Below, piece by piece: positions 50,935 through 63,224 of a stretch of DNA of 64,000 bases. Numbering within the stretch: position 1 is the stretch's first letter; each line of letters starts with the position of its first letter. The stretch lies in assembly GCA_027257055.1 (NCBI GenBank), contig JAPVLO010000521.1:1-64000 (forward strand), in the 5' to 3' direction. The notes beneath the pieces are model-generated. The model was given only the letters and a program-made list of their open reading frames with translations. It had not been told where the DNA came from and did not search any database. The stretch is from Cephalopachus bancanus. Its lineage: Eukaryota; Chordata; Mammalia; Primates; Tarsiidae. The translations under genes were made by a program, and so were the position numbers.

Positions 50935-51772
50935 CTTCCCATATGACCCTGCAATCCCCCTGCTGGGAATATACCCTAAAGAACTCAGATCACTCTATCA
51001 AAAAGATACCTGCACACAAATGTTTATCACAGCATTGTTCACAATAGCAAGAACCTGGAACCAACCATGCTGTCCATCAAAAGAGAACTGGATTTTAAAA
51101 ATGTGATACAGCCAGGCTCGGTGGCTCAGCCTCTAATCCCACACCTTTGGGAGGCTGAGATGAGTGGATTGCCTGAGCCCGCGGGTTCGAGACCCACCTG
51201 GGCAACTTGGTGAGACCTCATCTCTACAATAAAAATCAAAAATTAGCCGGGCGTGATAGCGCGTGCCTGTAGTTCCAGCTACTCGGAAGGCTGAGATGGA
51301 AGGATCGCCGGAACACAGCAGGTTGAGGCTGCAGTGACTGGGAGCGGCCACTGCACTCCAGTCTGGGTGACAGAGTGAGACTCCAACTCAAAAAAAAAAT
51401 GTGGTACGTATACATGATGGACTACTATGCAGCCATAAAAAAGAACAAAATCATGAATTTCGCAGCAGCCTGGATGGAACTAGAGTCTATAATACTGAGT
51501 GACCTCTCACAGAAACAAAGATCTGAGTATCACATGTTCTCACTCATATAGTGAACCTTGATCATCCAACGTATTACCATAAGAAAATGGCTGATAGTGG
51601 TGGTAAACTATGGGGGCGGAGGGGAAGAGAGATGGGATTAATGGTAGTAAACATCTGTCTGGGGACGGGGAGACACCTCTTATCAACAAGGGTGCCTGAA
51701 CGAAGCATATTTGTATACCTAACCCTTAACTGTACCCCACAATATCATAATTAAAAATATTGATTATAAAAA
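50935..51772 (+). mobile_element. L1 3' end interrupted by an Alu
   Basis: ORF2 C-terminal codons and 3' UTR (CAACTTCCCATATGACCCTG to CTGTACCCCACAATATCATA). An Alu (51112-51395) is inserted between AAAATGTGATAC and AAAATGTGGTAC, which look like its target-site duplication. Confidence 0.88.
51112..51395 (+). mobile_element. Alu inserted in an L1, with target duplication
   Basis: A low-divergence copy of the locally common Alu type with the lineage-typical ATCTCTACAATAAAAATC and AGACTCCAACTC. Its flanks repeat AAAATGTGrTAC. Confidence 0.9.
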
Positions 51773-52026
51773 AGAAAAAACAATAATAATAAGTAGCTCC
51801 AGTCACATCTTGTTATAAAATAAAACAGACTCTTGTTGAACTTATGCAAATAAACATATTGTGATAAGATCAATGCTTGCAAGCAGCTTCTGAATTCTGG
51901 CAAAATCAGGTAGAGAGAAAGATGTATTCTTTAGATTTTGCTTATGAGAGCATATTTTTACTTATTTATTGAAAGCTGTAGATAGCTCAAGAAAAAAAAT
52001 TTTCTTGACTCTGCAAAACAACACAA
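51773..52026. other. Unassigned sequence
   Basis: AT-rich; no feature identified. Confidence 0.4.
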
Positions 52027-53157
52027 GCCGGGCACAGTGGCTCATGTCTGTAACCCTGGCACTTCAGGAGGCAAAGGTGAGAGGATTGCCTGAGCCCAGA
52101 GGTACGAGACCAACCTGGGCAATGTGGCAAGACCTCATCTCTACAATAAGTCAAAAAATTAGCTGGGCATAGTGGCGCATGCCTGTACTTCCAGCTACTT
52201 GGAAGGCTGAGGTGGAAGGATCGCCTAAGTCCACTTGGAGGCTACAGTAACCATGAGCATGTCACTGCACTTCAGCCTGGGGAACAGAGTGAGACTCTAT
52301 CAAAAAAAAGAAGAAAAGAATCAGCAGGACTTTGAGCACAAAAAGTTATAAATTGTTAAAAATTAATTCAGACCAAGCACGGTGGCTCAGCTTGTAATCC
52401 CAGTACTCTGGGAGGCCGAGGCGAGAGTATTGCCTGAGTTGGGGGATTCGGGACCAGCTTGGGCAATTTGATGAGACCTCGTCTCTATAATAAGTCACCA
52501 AAAAACCTAGCCGGGTGTGTTGGTGGCATGCATCTGTAGTTCCAGTTACTTAGAAGGCTGAGGCAGAAGGATCGCCTAAGCCCAGCAGGTCGAGGCTGCA
52601 GTGCCTCTGAGCATGCCACTGCACTCCAGCCTGGGCAACAAGAATGTGACTCCAACTCAAAAAAAATATTGATTCAGTCCAGGCAGCAGATGCTGGTTTT
52701 GTTCTATCTATGTCTCATAAGTTTTCTAATCAGAGTCCTAGAAGTTTGTTTTTTTTTTCTCTAGTTTAATGGCACAGTCTGCAAAGTTGCTAGAAATTGG
52801 CACTGAAGAGCACTTGTCAGATTTCTTTAGCTGATAATAAATTACTTTTAAAAAAGAGTAAAACAAGCCGGGCTCGGTGGCTCAGCCTGTAATCCCGCAC
52901 ATTTGGGAGGCTGAGGTGAGTGGATTGCCTGAGCCCGTGGGTTTGAGACCCACCTGGGCAGCAAAACCTCATCTCTACAATACATCAAAAAGTCAGCCGG
53001 GCGTGGTAGCGCATGCCTGTAATTCTGGCTACTTGGAAGGCTGAGGTGGAAGGATTGCCGGAGCCCAGCAGGTCGAGGCTGCAGTGGCCGGAAGCGGCCA
53101 CTGCACTCCAGTCTGGGCGACACAGTGAGACTCCAACTCAAAAAAAAAAAAAAGAGC
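52027..53157 (+). mobile_element. Three Alu elements in the same orientation
   Basis: Copies at about 52027-52318, 52370-52668 and 52866-53157, each with a near-complete dimer and an A-tail. The third resembles the Alu at 51112, including its GGCTCGGTGGCTCAGCCT start. Confidence 0.88.
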
Positions 53158-53629
53158 AAAACAAAACAATAATTGTAGATGGCAGAAGTCTTAGGACAGC
53201 CATTGTCAAAGACACAATTGACAAGAAATTGGGTTATTGGCATACAACAACCTAACATAATAATTATTACTATTGACAACATATACTAAGACATATCAGC
53301 ATTATAGGAATGCCATATAATCTTGGAACACTTGCCAACAACACACATAACTATGGCCTGGAAAAAGTTAAATACTCTTTCATGTTGACAGTGCTCCTTG
53401 GGTGATTTTAACATATCAAATGAGTTAAGTGTCTCAGATTTCAGGGAAACTTAATATCAAAAAATATTTTTTTAAAATTAGCAAGACTGGATTGAGAACC
53501 TGAAATTCTTACATTGGAAAGTTTGTTAAATATTAAAGATTTTAAAAGCATGAAATCATAACACAGGGTTAAAGGTCATTGTAAAATAGCAATTCATTTA
53601 GCCAAAATGATAATTCAGAGATTTATTTA
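53158..53629. other. Unassigned sequence
   Basis: AT-rich unique sequence; no gene or known repeat seen. Confidence 0.4.
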
Positions 53630-53922
53630 TTATTTTTTGAGTTGGAGTCTCACTCTGTCACCCAGGCTGGAGGGGTGGCATGCTCACAGTCACCCCAGCA
53701 TCAAACTGCTGGGCTCTGGTCATCTTCATGCCTCGGTCTTCCCAAGTAACCAGAACTGCAGGTGCCCACTATCACGCCTGGCTAGTGTTTTTCATTTATT
53801 GTATATACAGGGTCTTGCCAAGCTGCCCAAGCTGGTCTCAGACCCGTGGGTTCAGGCAATCCACTCATCTCAGCCTCCCAAAATGCTGGAATTATAGACT
53901 AAGCCACCGAGCCCAGCCAATT
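53630..53922 (-). mobile_element. Alu element, antisense
   Basis: From ATTTTTTGAGTTGGAGTCTC to CCACCGAGCCCAGCC. Confidence 0.88.
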
Positions 53923-54254
53923 TAGAGATTTTAAAAAGCAAAAACTCTACTCTTTGATAGAGGAGATTTATTTCCTTACATGCTTAGAACTAAGAAAGAC
54001 AGCAGGGCGGCCAGCTGAATCTATCACTTTCCCCCTCTTTTTTTGTAGTTTAATTAAAAAGCAAACAAAAACCTTTAATTCTTTTTGAAATTACACAAAA
54101 ATTTTGTGTAAAAGAGAGTAGAAAATTATTAATGCTTTAAATGCTTTACAATATCTATTAAAAGGTAGATGAGTGCTCTAAGAAAAGTGTTATTTTGACA
54201 GAATGGCATTCTGGTCTAGTATCAGTGTGCTTTTGATATTAATGTTTATTTTTT
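53923..54254. other. Unassigned AT-rich sequence
   Basis: No gene or recognised repeat. Confidence 0.4.
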
Positions 54255-55480
54255 AATTTTTTTATTATTTTTAATTTTTTTATTATAAAGATGTGGGGTG
54301 CAATTCAGGGTTAGGTATACAAAGATAGATTATACAGATAAACTTGTTAATGAGGCATGCCCCTCCCTCCCCAGCAGTTTCCAACTGCCTATCCTAACCC
54401 CCTCCCCTGACAGTTTCCCATTACTGTCAAACACTTTCTTATAGTATTATAATTGTTCAATCTCCACTTATGAGTGAGAATATATGGCACCCTGTTCTTT
54501 GTTTTTGTGATAGATCACTGAGTATGGTTGATTCCAAATCCATCCAAGTTGCTGCGAGTCCATATATTTGTCCTTCTTTATGGCTGCATAATATTCCATT
54601 GTGTATATGTATGGTATTTTCTTTATCCAGCCCAGCTTCGATGGACAACATGGTTGATTCTGTGGTTTTGCTATTGTGAATAGAGCTGCAGCAAACATAT
54701 GTGTGCAGGTATCTTTTTGGTAGAAGGATTTGAGTTCCTCCAGGTATATTCCCAAAAGGGGAATTGCTGAGTCATATGGGAGGTCAATTTCTAGTTCTTT
54801 CAGAAATCACCATACTGTCTCCCAAAGAGATTGCACTAATTTGCATTCCCACCAGCAGTGTAGAAGCATTCCTTTTTCTCTCCATCCTCACCAGTATCTG
54901 CTGTTGTTTGTTTTATAAATGCTGGTCATTCTTACTGGGTTTAGGTGGTATTTCAATATGGTTTTGATTTGCATTTCTCTGATAATGAGTGAAGCTGAAC
55001 AATTTTTCATGTGTCTGTTGGCTGTCCATATATTTTCTTCTGAGAAATGTCTATTCATGTCTTTTGCCCACTTTGTAACGGGGCTGTTTGTTTTTTTTCT
55101 TTTTGGTGCATTTGAGTTTCTTGTAGATCCTAGATGTTAGGCCTTTGTCAGATATATAGTTGGCGCAAATTTTTTTTCTCCCTGCTCTCTGGATGGTTTC
55201 TTTTGCTTTGCAGAAGCTCATGTATATGATGAGGTCCCACTTGTCTATCTTATTTCTTAAGGTATTAGCCTTTAGGGTTCTGAATAGGAATTGCTTGTCA
55301 GTTCCAATTTCCATAAGGGTGTCTCCTGCATTTTCTAAGAATCTTATAGTTTGAGGTCTTACTTTTAGGTCTTTGATCCATTTAGAGTTAATTTTTGTAT
55401 ATGGTGATAGGTAGGGGTCCTGTTTCAATCTTCTGCATGTGGTCAGCCAGTTTTCCCAGCACCATTTAATGAATAGGGAC
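54255..55480 (-). mobile_element. L1 3' fragment, antisense
   Basis: Minus-strand ORF2 C-terminus (143-residue frame 55482-55051 starting in the GAGAGA-like [20 protein letters not shown] region, then broken frames) and 3' UTR (GATGTGGGGTGCAATTCAGG on the plus strand). It is 5'-truncated at about 55480. Confidence 0.88.
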
Positions 55481-55499
55481 AAAGCCTCCCGACAACAAT

Positions 55500-55648
55500 T
55501 TTTTCAAAGTATTTATTTATTTATCTTTAGGCACAGGGTCTCACTATGTTGCCTAGGCTGGTCTTGAAATCCTGGGTTCAAGCAATTCTTCTACCTCAGT
55601 CTTCCAAAATGGTGGGATTACAGGAATGAGCCACCCGGTCTGGCCCCA
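55500..55648 (-). mobile_element. Alu right-arm fragment, antisense
   Basis: GGTCTCACTATGTTGCCTAG to GAGCCACCCGGTCTGGCC. Confidence 0.75.
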
Positions 55649-57288
<1,640 letters not shown>

Positions 57289-58560
57289 TCATTTCAGCAC
57301 TGAAAAGATTTTCAGATAAAATCCAAGTATAATTTAAGAAAGAATTTATTAGAAAGTAAAAGGCATGCTCAAGGAAAGTGTGGGTGCCTTAAGAAAAGGG
57401 GCACATGCTTGCCTTTGGCAAGAAGCTTTAGATAGTTTTACAACAATGATTAAGGAAACCATGAGCTAAAAGTGATGGGCTGTAAATGTCTGGCCACAAG
57501 TTTTGATGACCATCTCTCAACTTTATAAGATCACAAGGATCTTCTACACAATGAAAGCTACCATCTAACTAGCTTTGGGCTTTTCATAGAACATCATGTA
57601 GTGTTTTGAGTAATACTTTCTTGTTTCTGTGATTTATTGCTCTGATAGTTTGATTGTGAGTGGGGTGCACTCATGGGTTCTTGACTTTACCACAGAAATT
57701 CTTTTCTGTGGTAAAGTCATGGGTTCTTGACTTTACCACAGAAAAGAATTTCAGATTGAGTCCAAAGCATAGTTTAAGACAGTTTATTAAAATGAAAACA
57801 TGTTCAAAAGAGAGGATGCCTTAAGAGAAAAGGGCATGTGCTTGCCTTTGACAAGAACCTTTATATAATTTTGCAATGATGATTAAGGAAACTGTTCCAT
57901 GAGCTAAGAGCAGTGGGCTGCAGGTATTTGGTCACAAGTTTTGACCAACCTTCTAAAGTCACAAGGATCTCTACATAATGAAAGTTACCATCTAACTACA
58001 TTTGGACTTTTCGTAGAACATCATGTCTATGTTTGGGGTAATTCCCAATTGTTTTTTTGATTTACTGCACACCAGTAGCTTCAATGCCAAGTGAGCTGCA
58101 ATGTGGTTTTTCCATGGGTTCTTGACCTCACCACAGAAAAAGAGTTTTCAAGCAAGTCCAAAGCATAGTTTAAGATAGTTTATTGAAAGTAAGACATGTT
58201 CAAGAGAGAATATGGGTGTCTTAAGAGAAATGGCATGTGCTTGCCTTTGACAAGAAGCTTTTTGTAATTTTACAAGGTTGATCAAGCAAACTATTCCATG
58301 AGTTAAGAGCTTGGGCTGCAGGTATTTGGTCACGAGTTTTGATGATGATCTTTCAACCTTCTGAGGACACAAGGATCTTCTGCAAAACAAAAGTTACTAA
58401 CTAGCTTTGAGCTTTTTGCAGAACATAATGTCTGTGTTTGGGGTGATTATTGTTTCTGTGATTACTGCACGTGTAGATCCATATTCTAGTCTGCAAGGTG
58501 GTCAGGTCTGTTATGCCAGGTCTGTCTAGTGAAGGTCGTGTATGGATAAGAAAGATGTCA
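57289..58560 (-). mobile_element. Three tandem antisense copies of one LTR
   Basis: Copies at about 57289-57671, 57672-58111 and 58112-58560 share, in order, the blocks TCCAAAGCATAGTTTAAGA, TGCTTGCCTTTGACAAGAA, CATCTAACTAGCTTTGGGC and TTGTTTCTGTGATTTA (with variants). On the minus strand each has an AATAAA-type signal just before a CTTTGGACT...GTCAAGAACCC end, typical of a gammaretroviral-type R/U5. No internal retroviral sequence lies between the copies, so they probably arose by unequal exchange between LTRs. Confidence 0.75.
57672..57744. repeat. Fold-back at an LTR copy junction
   Basis: TGACTTTACCACAGAAA (57682-57698) is followed three bases later by its reverse complement (57702-57719). 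The same sequence then repeats directly (57718-57744). This is a near-perfect hairpin with a 3-base loop flanked by direct repeats. Confidence 0.9.
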
Positions 58561-58698
58561 GAAAGCTTATCCTATTTTGATTATACCTGCCAGCAAGAAA
58601 CTTATTTTTCTATGTCTAAACTGCACTGCTAGCCTGCCTCCCTGTGAGGGATGGACCAAGGGTGCCCAGTCAAGGCCTCATCCATCTTTTCTTTGCAG

Positions 58699-58773
58699 AA
58701 CTCAAGTGCCCAAAACCTGCTACCTGCCATAGTCACTCTGTGCAGCTCATGGAGAAGAAAATGGACAAAGTTG
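58699..58773 (+). pseudogene. C3P1: C3-like exon 16
   Basis: After TTTGCAG, ELKCPKPATCHSHSVQLMEK and KMDKVG match the C3 beta/alpha junction region. C3 has an RRRR furin site before SVQL; here it reads TCHSH, so the processing site is gone. The donor position reads GGGAGC instead of GTGAG. Confidence 0.88.
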
Positions 58774-58819
58774 GGAGCCCTTGCCAGCCGCACAAGCCCC
58801 ACTCCCTATAGGACTCAGC

Positions 58820-59070
58820 TGTGGAGCGCCTCCGCCCTAGCATGGCGCCTGAAGCAGCCAGACCACAAGACAAAACAAGCCCTGATAAGGCAACCAAAGG
58901 ATATCAGCATACAATCCTCTCTTACGGCAGTGCCGCGTTACCTTAATTGATTGGCAGAGATACTAGATTTAAGGTCACGAATAGGAGAAAGAGGAAGAAG
59001 AACGATGTAGTAACCTGGGATTAAAGCAGCTTGCAGAAGAATCGTGTGAGAGTCGTTATTGAAAGCGACA
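58820..59070 (+). repeat. 5' LTR
   Basis: 251 bp, begins TGTGGAGCGCCTCCGCC and ends GTTATTGAAAGCGACA. A possible polyadenylation signal ATTAAA lies at 59020-59025. No canonical TATA box is obvious. It aligns end to end with the 3' LTR; the one difference I see is C here and T there in GGCAAcCAAAGG. Confidence 0.95.
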
Positions 59071-59072
59071 AG

Positions 59073-59090
59073 TGGTGGCCCGTACGGGGA
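59073..59090 (+). promoter_or_regulatory. Primer binding site matching tRNA-Ile
   Basis: TGGTGGCCCGTACGGGGA begins two bases after the LTR. It is exactly complementary, over 18 nt, to the 3' end of the mammalian tRNA-Ile(AAT) sequence as I recall it, including the CCA tail. Confidence 0.8.
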
Positions 59091-59185
59091 CCTCGAAGAA
59101 GCCGAAATCCTTGGATTCAGAGCTGCAGCTGCTCAGGGCAGTCGACTGGTATGTAGATCCCACAAGGAAGGGAAAAAACTAGAAA

Positions 59186-59880
59186 GGTCCTCGGCAAAGA
59201 GGCGATTTGGGAAGGTCCTCGGCAAAGAGGCGATTTGGGAAGGTCCTCGGCAAAGAGGCGATTTGGGAAGGTCCTCGGCAAAGAGGCGATTTGGGAAGGT
59301 CCTCGGTAAAGAGGCGATTTAAGAAGGTCCTCGGCAAAGAGGCGATTTGGGAAGGTCCTCGGTAAAGAGGCGATTTGGGAAGGTCCTCGGCAAAGAGGCG
59401 TTTTGGGGAAGGTCCTCGGCAAAGAGGCGATTTGGGAAGGTCCTCGGCAAAGAGGCGATTTGGGAAGGTCCTCGGCAAAGAGGCGATTTGGGAAGGTCCT
59501 CGCAAAGAGGCGATTTGGGAAGGTCCTCGGCAAAGAGGCGATTTGGGAAGGTCCTCGGCAAAGAGGCGATTTGGGAAGGTCCTCGGCAAAGAGGCGATTT
59601 GGGAAGGTCCTCGGCAAAGAGGCGATTTGGGAAGGTCCTCGGCAAAGAGGCGATTTGGGAAGGTCCTCGGCAAAGAGGCGATTTGGGAAGGTCCTCGGCA
59701 AAGAGGCGATTTGGGAAGGTCCTCGGCAAAGAGGCGATTTGGGAAGGTCCTCGGCAAAGAGGCGATTTGGGAAGGTCCTCGGCAAAGAGGCGATTTGGAA
59801 GGTCCTCGGTAAAGAGGCGATTTGGGAAGGTCCTCGGTAAAGAGGCGATCTAAAAGGGCCCTCGGTGTAGAGGTGATCCC
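59186..59880. repeat. 28-bp tandem repeat array in the proviral leader, about 25 copies
   Basis: Head-to-tail copies of a unit that begins GGTCCTCGGCAAAGAGG and ends CGATTTGGGAA. Copies are nearly identical in the middle; the 3' edge is degenerate (CGATCTAAAAGG, then GTGTAGAGGTGATCC). A few units carry a one-base indel. The array lies between the primer site and the gag start. Long ORFs in all frames follow from the unit length and lack of stops and are not genes. Confidence 0.97.
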
Positions 59881-59892
59881 CTTTTTGCTAAC

Positions 59893-61240
59893 ATGGGCAC
59901 TACTTCCTCTCACCCGCTTTTTCAGGCTCTTAAAACTCTCCTAAGAACAAAAGGATTAAAATTAAGGATAAAACCTTGACTGATTTTATCACACAGGTAG
60001 ACGAGATTGCACCGTGGTTTGCCGTTTCGGGGAATCTCACAGTGGGTAGTTGGGACAAAGTGGGGCAGGATATTGACTGCGCCCGAGAGCTAGGAGAGGT
60101 GGCAGGCGGGGTCCAGCCCCTTTGGAGACTGGTTCGTGCCTGTTTGGAAGATCAAAAGTGCATGCAAACAGTCGAGCAAGGCCAAGCAGCGCTTGACCAA
60201 ATAAAACAGGAACGATCAACTTCCTCAAGAGGGAGCAGCGAGGCAGCCTCTGACTCAGAACTGGAGTCAGATGAGGAACTTAGAGATCTCGTGACTCGAG
60301 TTGAAAAGTTAGAACTCAGTCGGGGCCGCGCCCGAGATAAGGGCGGATCCTCTGTCCCTGGGTCGGTAGGAGTTCCTCCCCCGTATAATCCTTCTGCGCC
60401 TTCCGGAAAAGGAGGCGCTTCTTTCAACAATGAAATGTGGAGGGAGGTCCATGCCAGCGGCACAGGGCAAACTTTTCCGGTGTTCGTGGACAATGCAGGA
60501 AACCGGTACCATGAACCATTAGATTTCAAAACAGTAAAAAACCTCGCGGAGGCCGTACGAACGTACGGGCTCACTGCTGCCTTCATGACAGCAATGGTGG
60601 AGGCACTAGACCGGTTCGCCATGGCCCCCGGAGACTGGCAGAGATTAGTGAAGGCTTGCATGAACCCGGGACAATATTTAGATTGGAAGGCCTATTACAT
60701 AGAATTGGCTAATGAGCAGGCAGCAAGAAACCGGGCGGTGGGTAACGGGGCTTGGGACGTTGGTATGCTGTTGGGGCAGGGCCGTTTTGCTAACCAACAG
60801 ATAGGATACCCCCAGGTTGTGTATGATCAAATTAATCACATGGCAATGCGAGCCTGGAAGGCCTTGCCTAGCCGAGGGGAGGTATCAGGTAATCTCACCA
60901 AAATTACTCAAGGTTCCACAGAGCCTTTTTCAGACTTTGTGGCCCGAATGATGCAGGCCGCAGGGCGGATTTTTGGGGACCCAGACACTGCCATGCCCTT
61001 AGTGAAGCAGCTGGTTTATGAACAGTGTACAAAGGAATGTAGGGCTGCCATAACACCATTCAAAGGAAAAGGGATGGAAGTGTGGATGAAAGTGTGCAGA
61101 GAGATTGGGGGGCCCCTGTCCAATACTGGATTGGCCGCGGCAGTCTTACAATTAACCAAGCGAGGTGGTACCGGACGAGCCACCAGTTCTGGAAACTGCT
61201 TCTTATGTGGTAAACCAGGACATTTTAAAAAGGGTAATGC
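59893..61240 (+). pseudogene. gag: Betaretrovirus-like gag, frame-broken near its start and cut in the nucleocapsid
   Basis: An ATG at 59893 opens a frame with Gly at position 2 (a myristoylation-type start) that stops at 59977. The gag reading continues in a different frame from about 59976, so matrix is frameshifted. The long frame shows a coiled acidic region, a PPPY late-domain motif (about 60375), a capsid domain, and a major homology region (QGSTEPFSDFV to AAGRIFGDP, near 60910-60980). It ends with one zinc knuckle that begins CFLCGKPGHF. The last cysteine of that knuckle is missing because a deletion junction falls there. A second knuckle is absent. Confidence 0.88.
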
Positions 61241-62058
61241 CCAGGCTGACAACCTTACGCGACTTCAACAGGCTTTCTTTGTAACCCCTGCCCAAAAGGC
61301 ACAAGATTTTCATGCCCAGTTTCATGTTAACTCAAAAACACTACAGACCCGTTTCCAAATACCACGTCATGTGGCCAGAGATATTGTAAAATCTTGCGAA
61401 TCATGTGTTACTTTCCACCACCCCCCTTCATGGGGGGTGAATCCAAAAGGCCTTCTCCCCCCACGGGTTTGGCAAATGGACGTCACTCATGTGGCAGAGT
61501 TCGGTAACCTCAAGTATGTCCATGTTTCCATAGATACCTGTTCCGGAATTTTGTTTGCCTCGGCCATGGCTGGAGAAAAGGCACATCATGTTATCTCCCA
61601 TTGCTTGGAGGCGTGGGCCACCTGGGCATGCCTCAGCAAATCAAAACAGATAATGGCCCCGCCTACACCTCCCGAACATTTCAACGGTTCGGTGCACAAA
61701 TGAACGTGGACCTGCGCCATGCGCTCCCTTATAATCCCAAGGTCAAGGGATAGTCGAGAGGGCTCATCGCACACTAAAAGAACTACTTCAAAAACAAAAA
61801 GGGGGAATAGGCATGGGTTACAAACCTAAACAAAGACTGTCATTAGCATTATTAACTTTAAATTTTCTTCAGCTGGACAACGAGAACAATTCTGCTGCGG
61901 ACCGCCATCTAGGCGCAGTACCGCATAAAAGGGGCTATGTTAAATGGAAAGATGTTATCACGGGACAATGGAGAGGTCCCGACCCAGTATTAACGTGGGG
62001 GGAGAGGATCTGTGTGTGTTTTTCCACAGGACAGCCCCGACCCGGTGTGGGTACCTGA
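61236..62058 (+). pseudogene. pol: Integrase remnant fused in frame to gag
   Basis: Right after the cut zinc knuckle the same frame continues with an integrase N-terminal zinc-binding region (HAQFH, later CESC). It then enters the core with a first catalytic aspartate in WQMDVTH, and stops at 61701-61703. The second catalytic aspartate (ACAGATAATGGC at 61646) is in another frame, and a further frame change follows near 61748. The C-terminal domain is seen at 61813-62058. Protease, RT and RNase H are deleted, so integrase activity is not expected. Confidence 0.85.
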
Positions 62059-62102
62059 GCGACTAACACGCACTACAAAAACCCCCAAGGAACGAACCCC
62101 GA

Positions 62103-62980
62103 TTGCTGATGATGAATCCGACAACGTGGGTTCTGCTGGGAACGCTGATGCTGAACCTCCCCATAAGTCGTGCTGAGCAACAATGGGGAATTTTAACAGT
62201 ATTTCCTAGACACTTATTCGGCACGTACTTTCCCCAGATTTTTAACTGGCACCAGCCCCTGATTTCTATTACACTCTTGCTGGGGCCCTAATGCTCTCTC
62301 TCCTTTTAGACAGAGGAGAGACTTCGGCATTACAGCCGCCATCATTGCAGCAATTGCAATGGCAGCCGCTGCAGCTGCTACAGCCGCTGTTGCCATGTGT
62401 ACCACAGTACAGACCGCCACCACTTTAAACACCTTGTCTTCCACTGTTGCTGCCAAAGTAATATTAACAGTCACTTGTGTGGCGGCATTATGATCTTAGA
62501 TCAAAGAGTTGACGTAGTACAAGAACAAGTAGACATTCTCTGGCGCATGGTGCAAATAGGGTGTGAATGGCACACTATTGCTTTATGCGTAACCGGCATC
62601 CCATACCACAATATGACCATTGCTGCTAACCTCTCTCGAGAGCTTTCCCTCCATCTTTTAGGTAATTGGTCCCCAAAAGTTCGACAACCTGACGGAGGCT
62701 CTACGTCGTGAAATCATCAGTGTCAACTCCATCAGAGTAGATCCAGTAGTCGCTCAAACCTTGGCCTCCTGGATCGCCCAGGCGGCATAAACCCCCTTAA
62801 AGAGTGGGCGGGAATGGGTTCAATGACCTTTTTGTTATTCTCTTGTTGTGTCCTGTGCCTCTATTGTCTCTGCCGTATGCATCAACGCAATGCACGTGAC
62901 CGTGCGCTACTAGCGCAGGCCTTTGCTGCCATGGAGGTGGATCAATCCCCTCAGGTCTGGGTTGCCGCGTTAGGGCAATA
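62103..62980 (+). pseudogene. env: Env remnant with most of the surface subunit deleted
   Basis: An N-terminal hydrophobic leader-like segment (62112-62170) opens a short frame that stops at 62289. Next comes an alanine-rich hydrophobic stretch like a fusion peptide (about 62325-62400), ectodomain-like sequence in another frame (about 62490-62640), and a membrane anchor with a short tail (about 62815-62980). Most of SU is missing and the TM portion is split across frames. No functional envelope can be made. Confidence 0.75.
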
Positions 62981-63224
62981 AGAACAGGGCAGGATGTGAG
63001 AATAGTACTGCACACGGGGGCCCAGGAGGAGTTATCCCGTGGAGGGCATGTCCAGCTGCATATGGGTTGACACCGCCTCTCCCATCCCCAGAAAATCGGT
63101 GTCGGACAGGTGGGCAGTCGGTCTGGCGATTACACGCGCGAGATAGACTGTCTTACATGGTCCTTGTTATATGGGGGCTGTGACCACTACCCTCTCCTGC
63201 CAAAATAAATAAAAAAGGGGGAGC
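62981..63224 (+). other. Proviral 3' untranslated region and polypurine tract
   Basis: Non-coding sequence after env. It ends in AAATAAAAAAGGGGGAGC directly before the 3' LTR, a good polypurine tract for plus-strand priming. Confidence 0.8.

Noticed and set aside
59186..59880. CRISPR-like array of 28-bp repeats
   Set aside because: The units are directly adjacent with no spacers, and the setting is a provirus in a primate genome.
59117..59913. Long ORFs on both strands over the 28-bp repeat, up to 244 residues
   Set aside because: A 28-bp unit without stops gives open frames in every phase with a 28-residue period. No start context or non-repeat domain supports a protein.
59976..61703. A 575-residue frame read as one intact retroviral gene
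   Set aside because: Its first codon is TTG, the natural gag start at 59893 is in another frame, and the 3' half is integrase reached through a large deletion.
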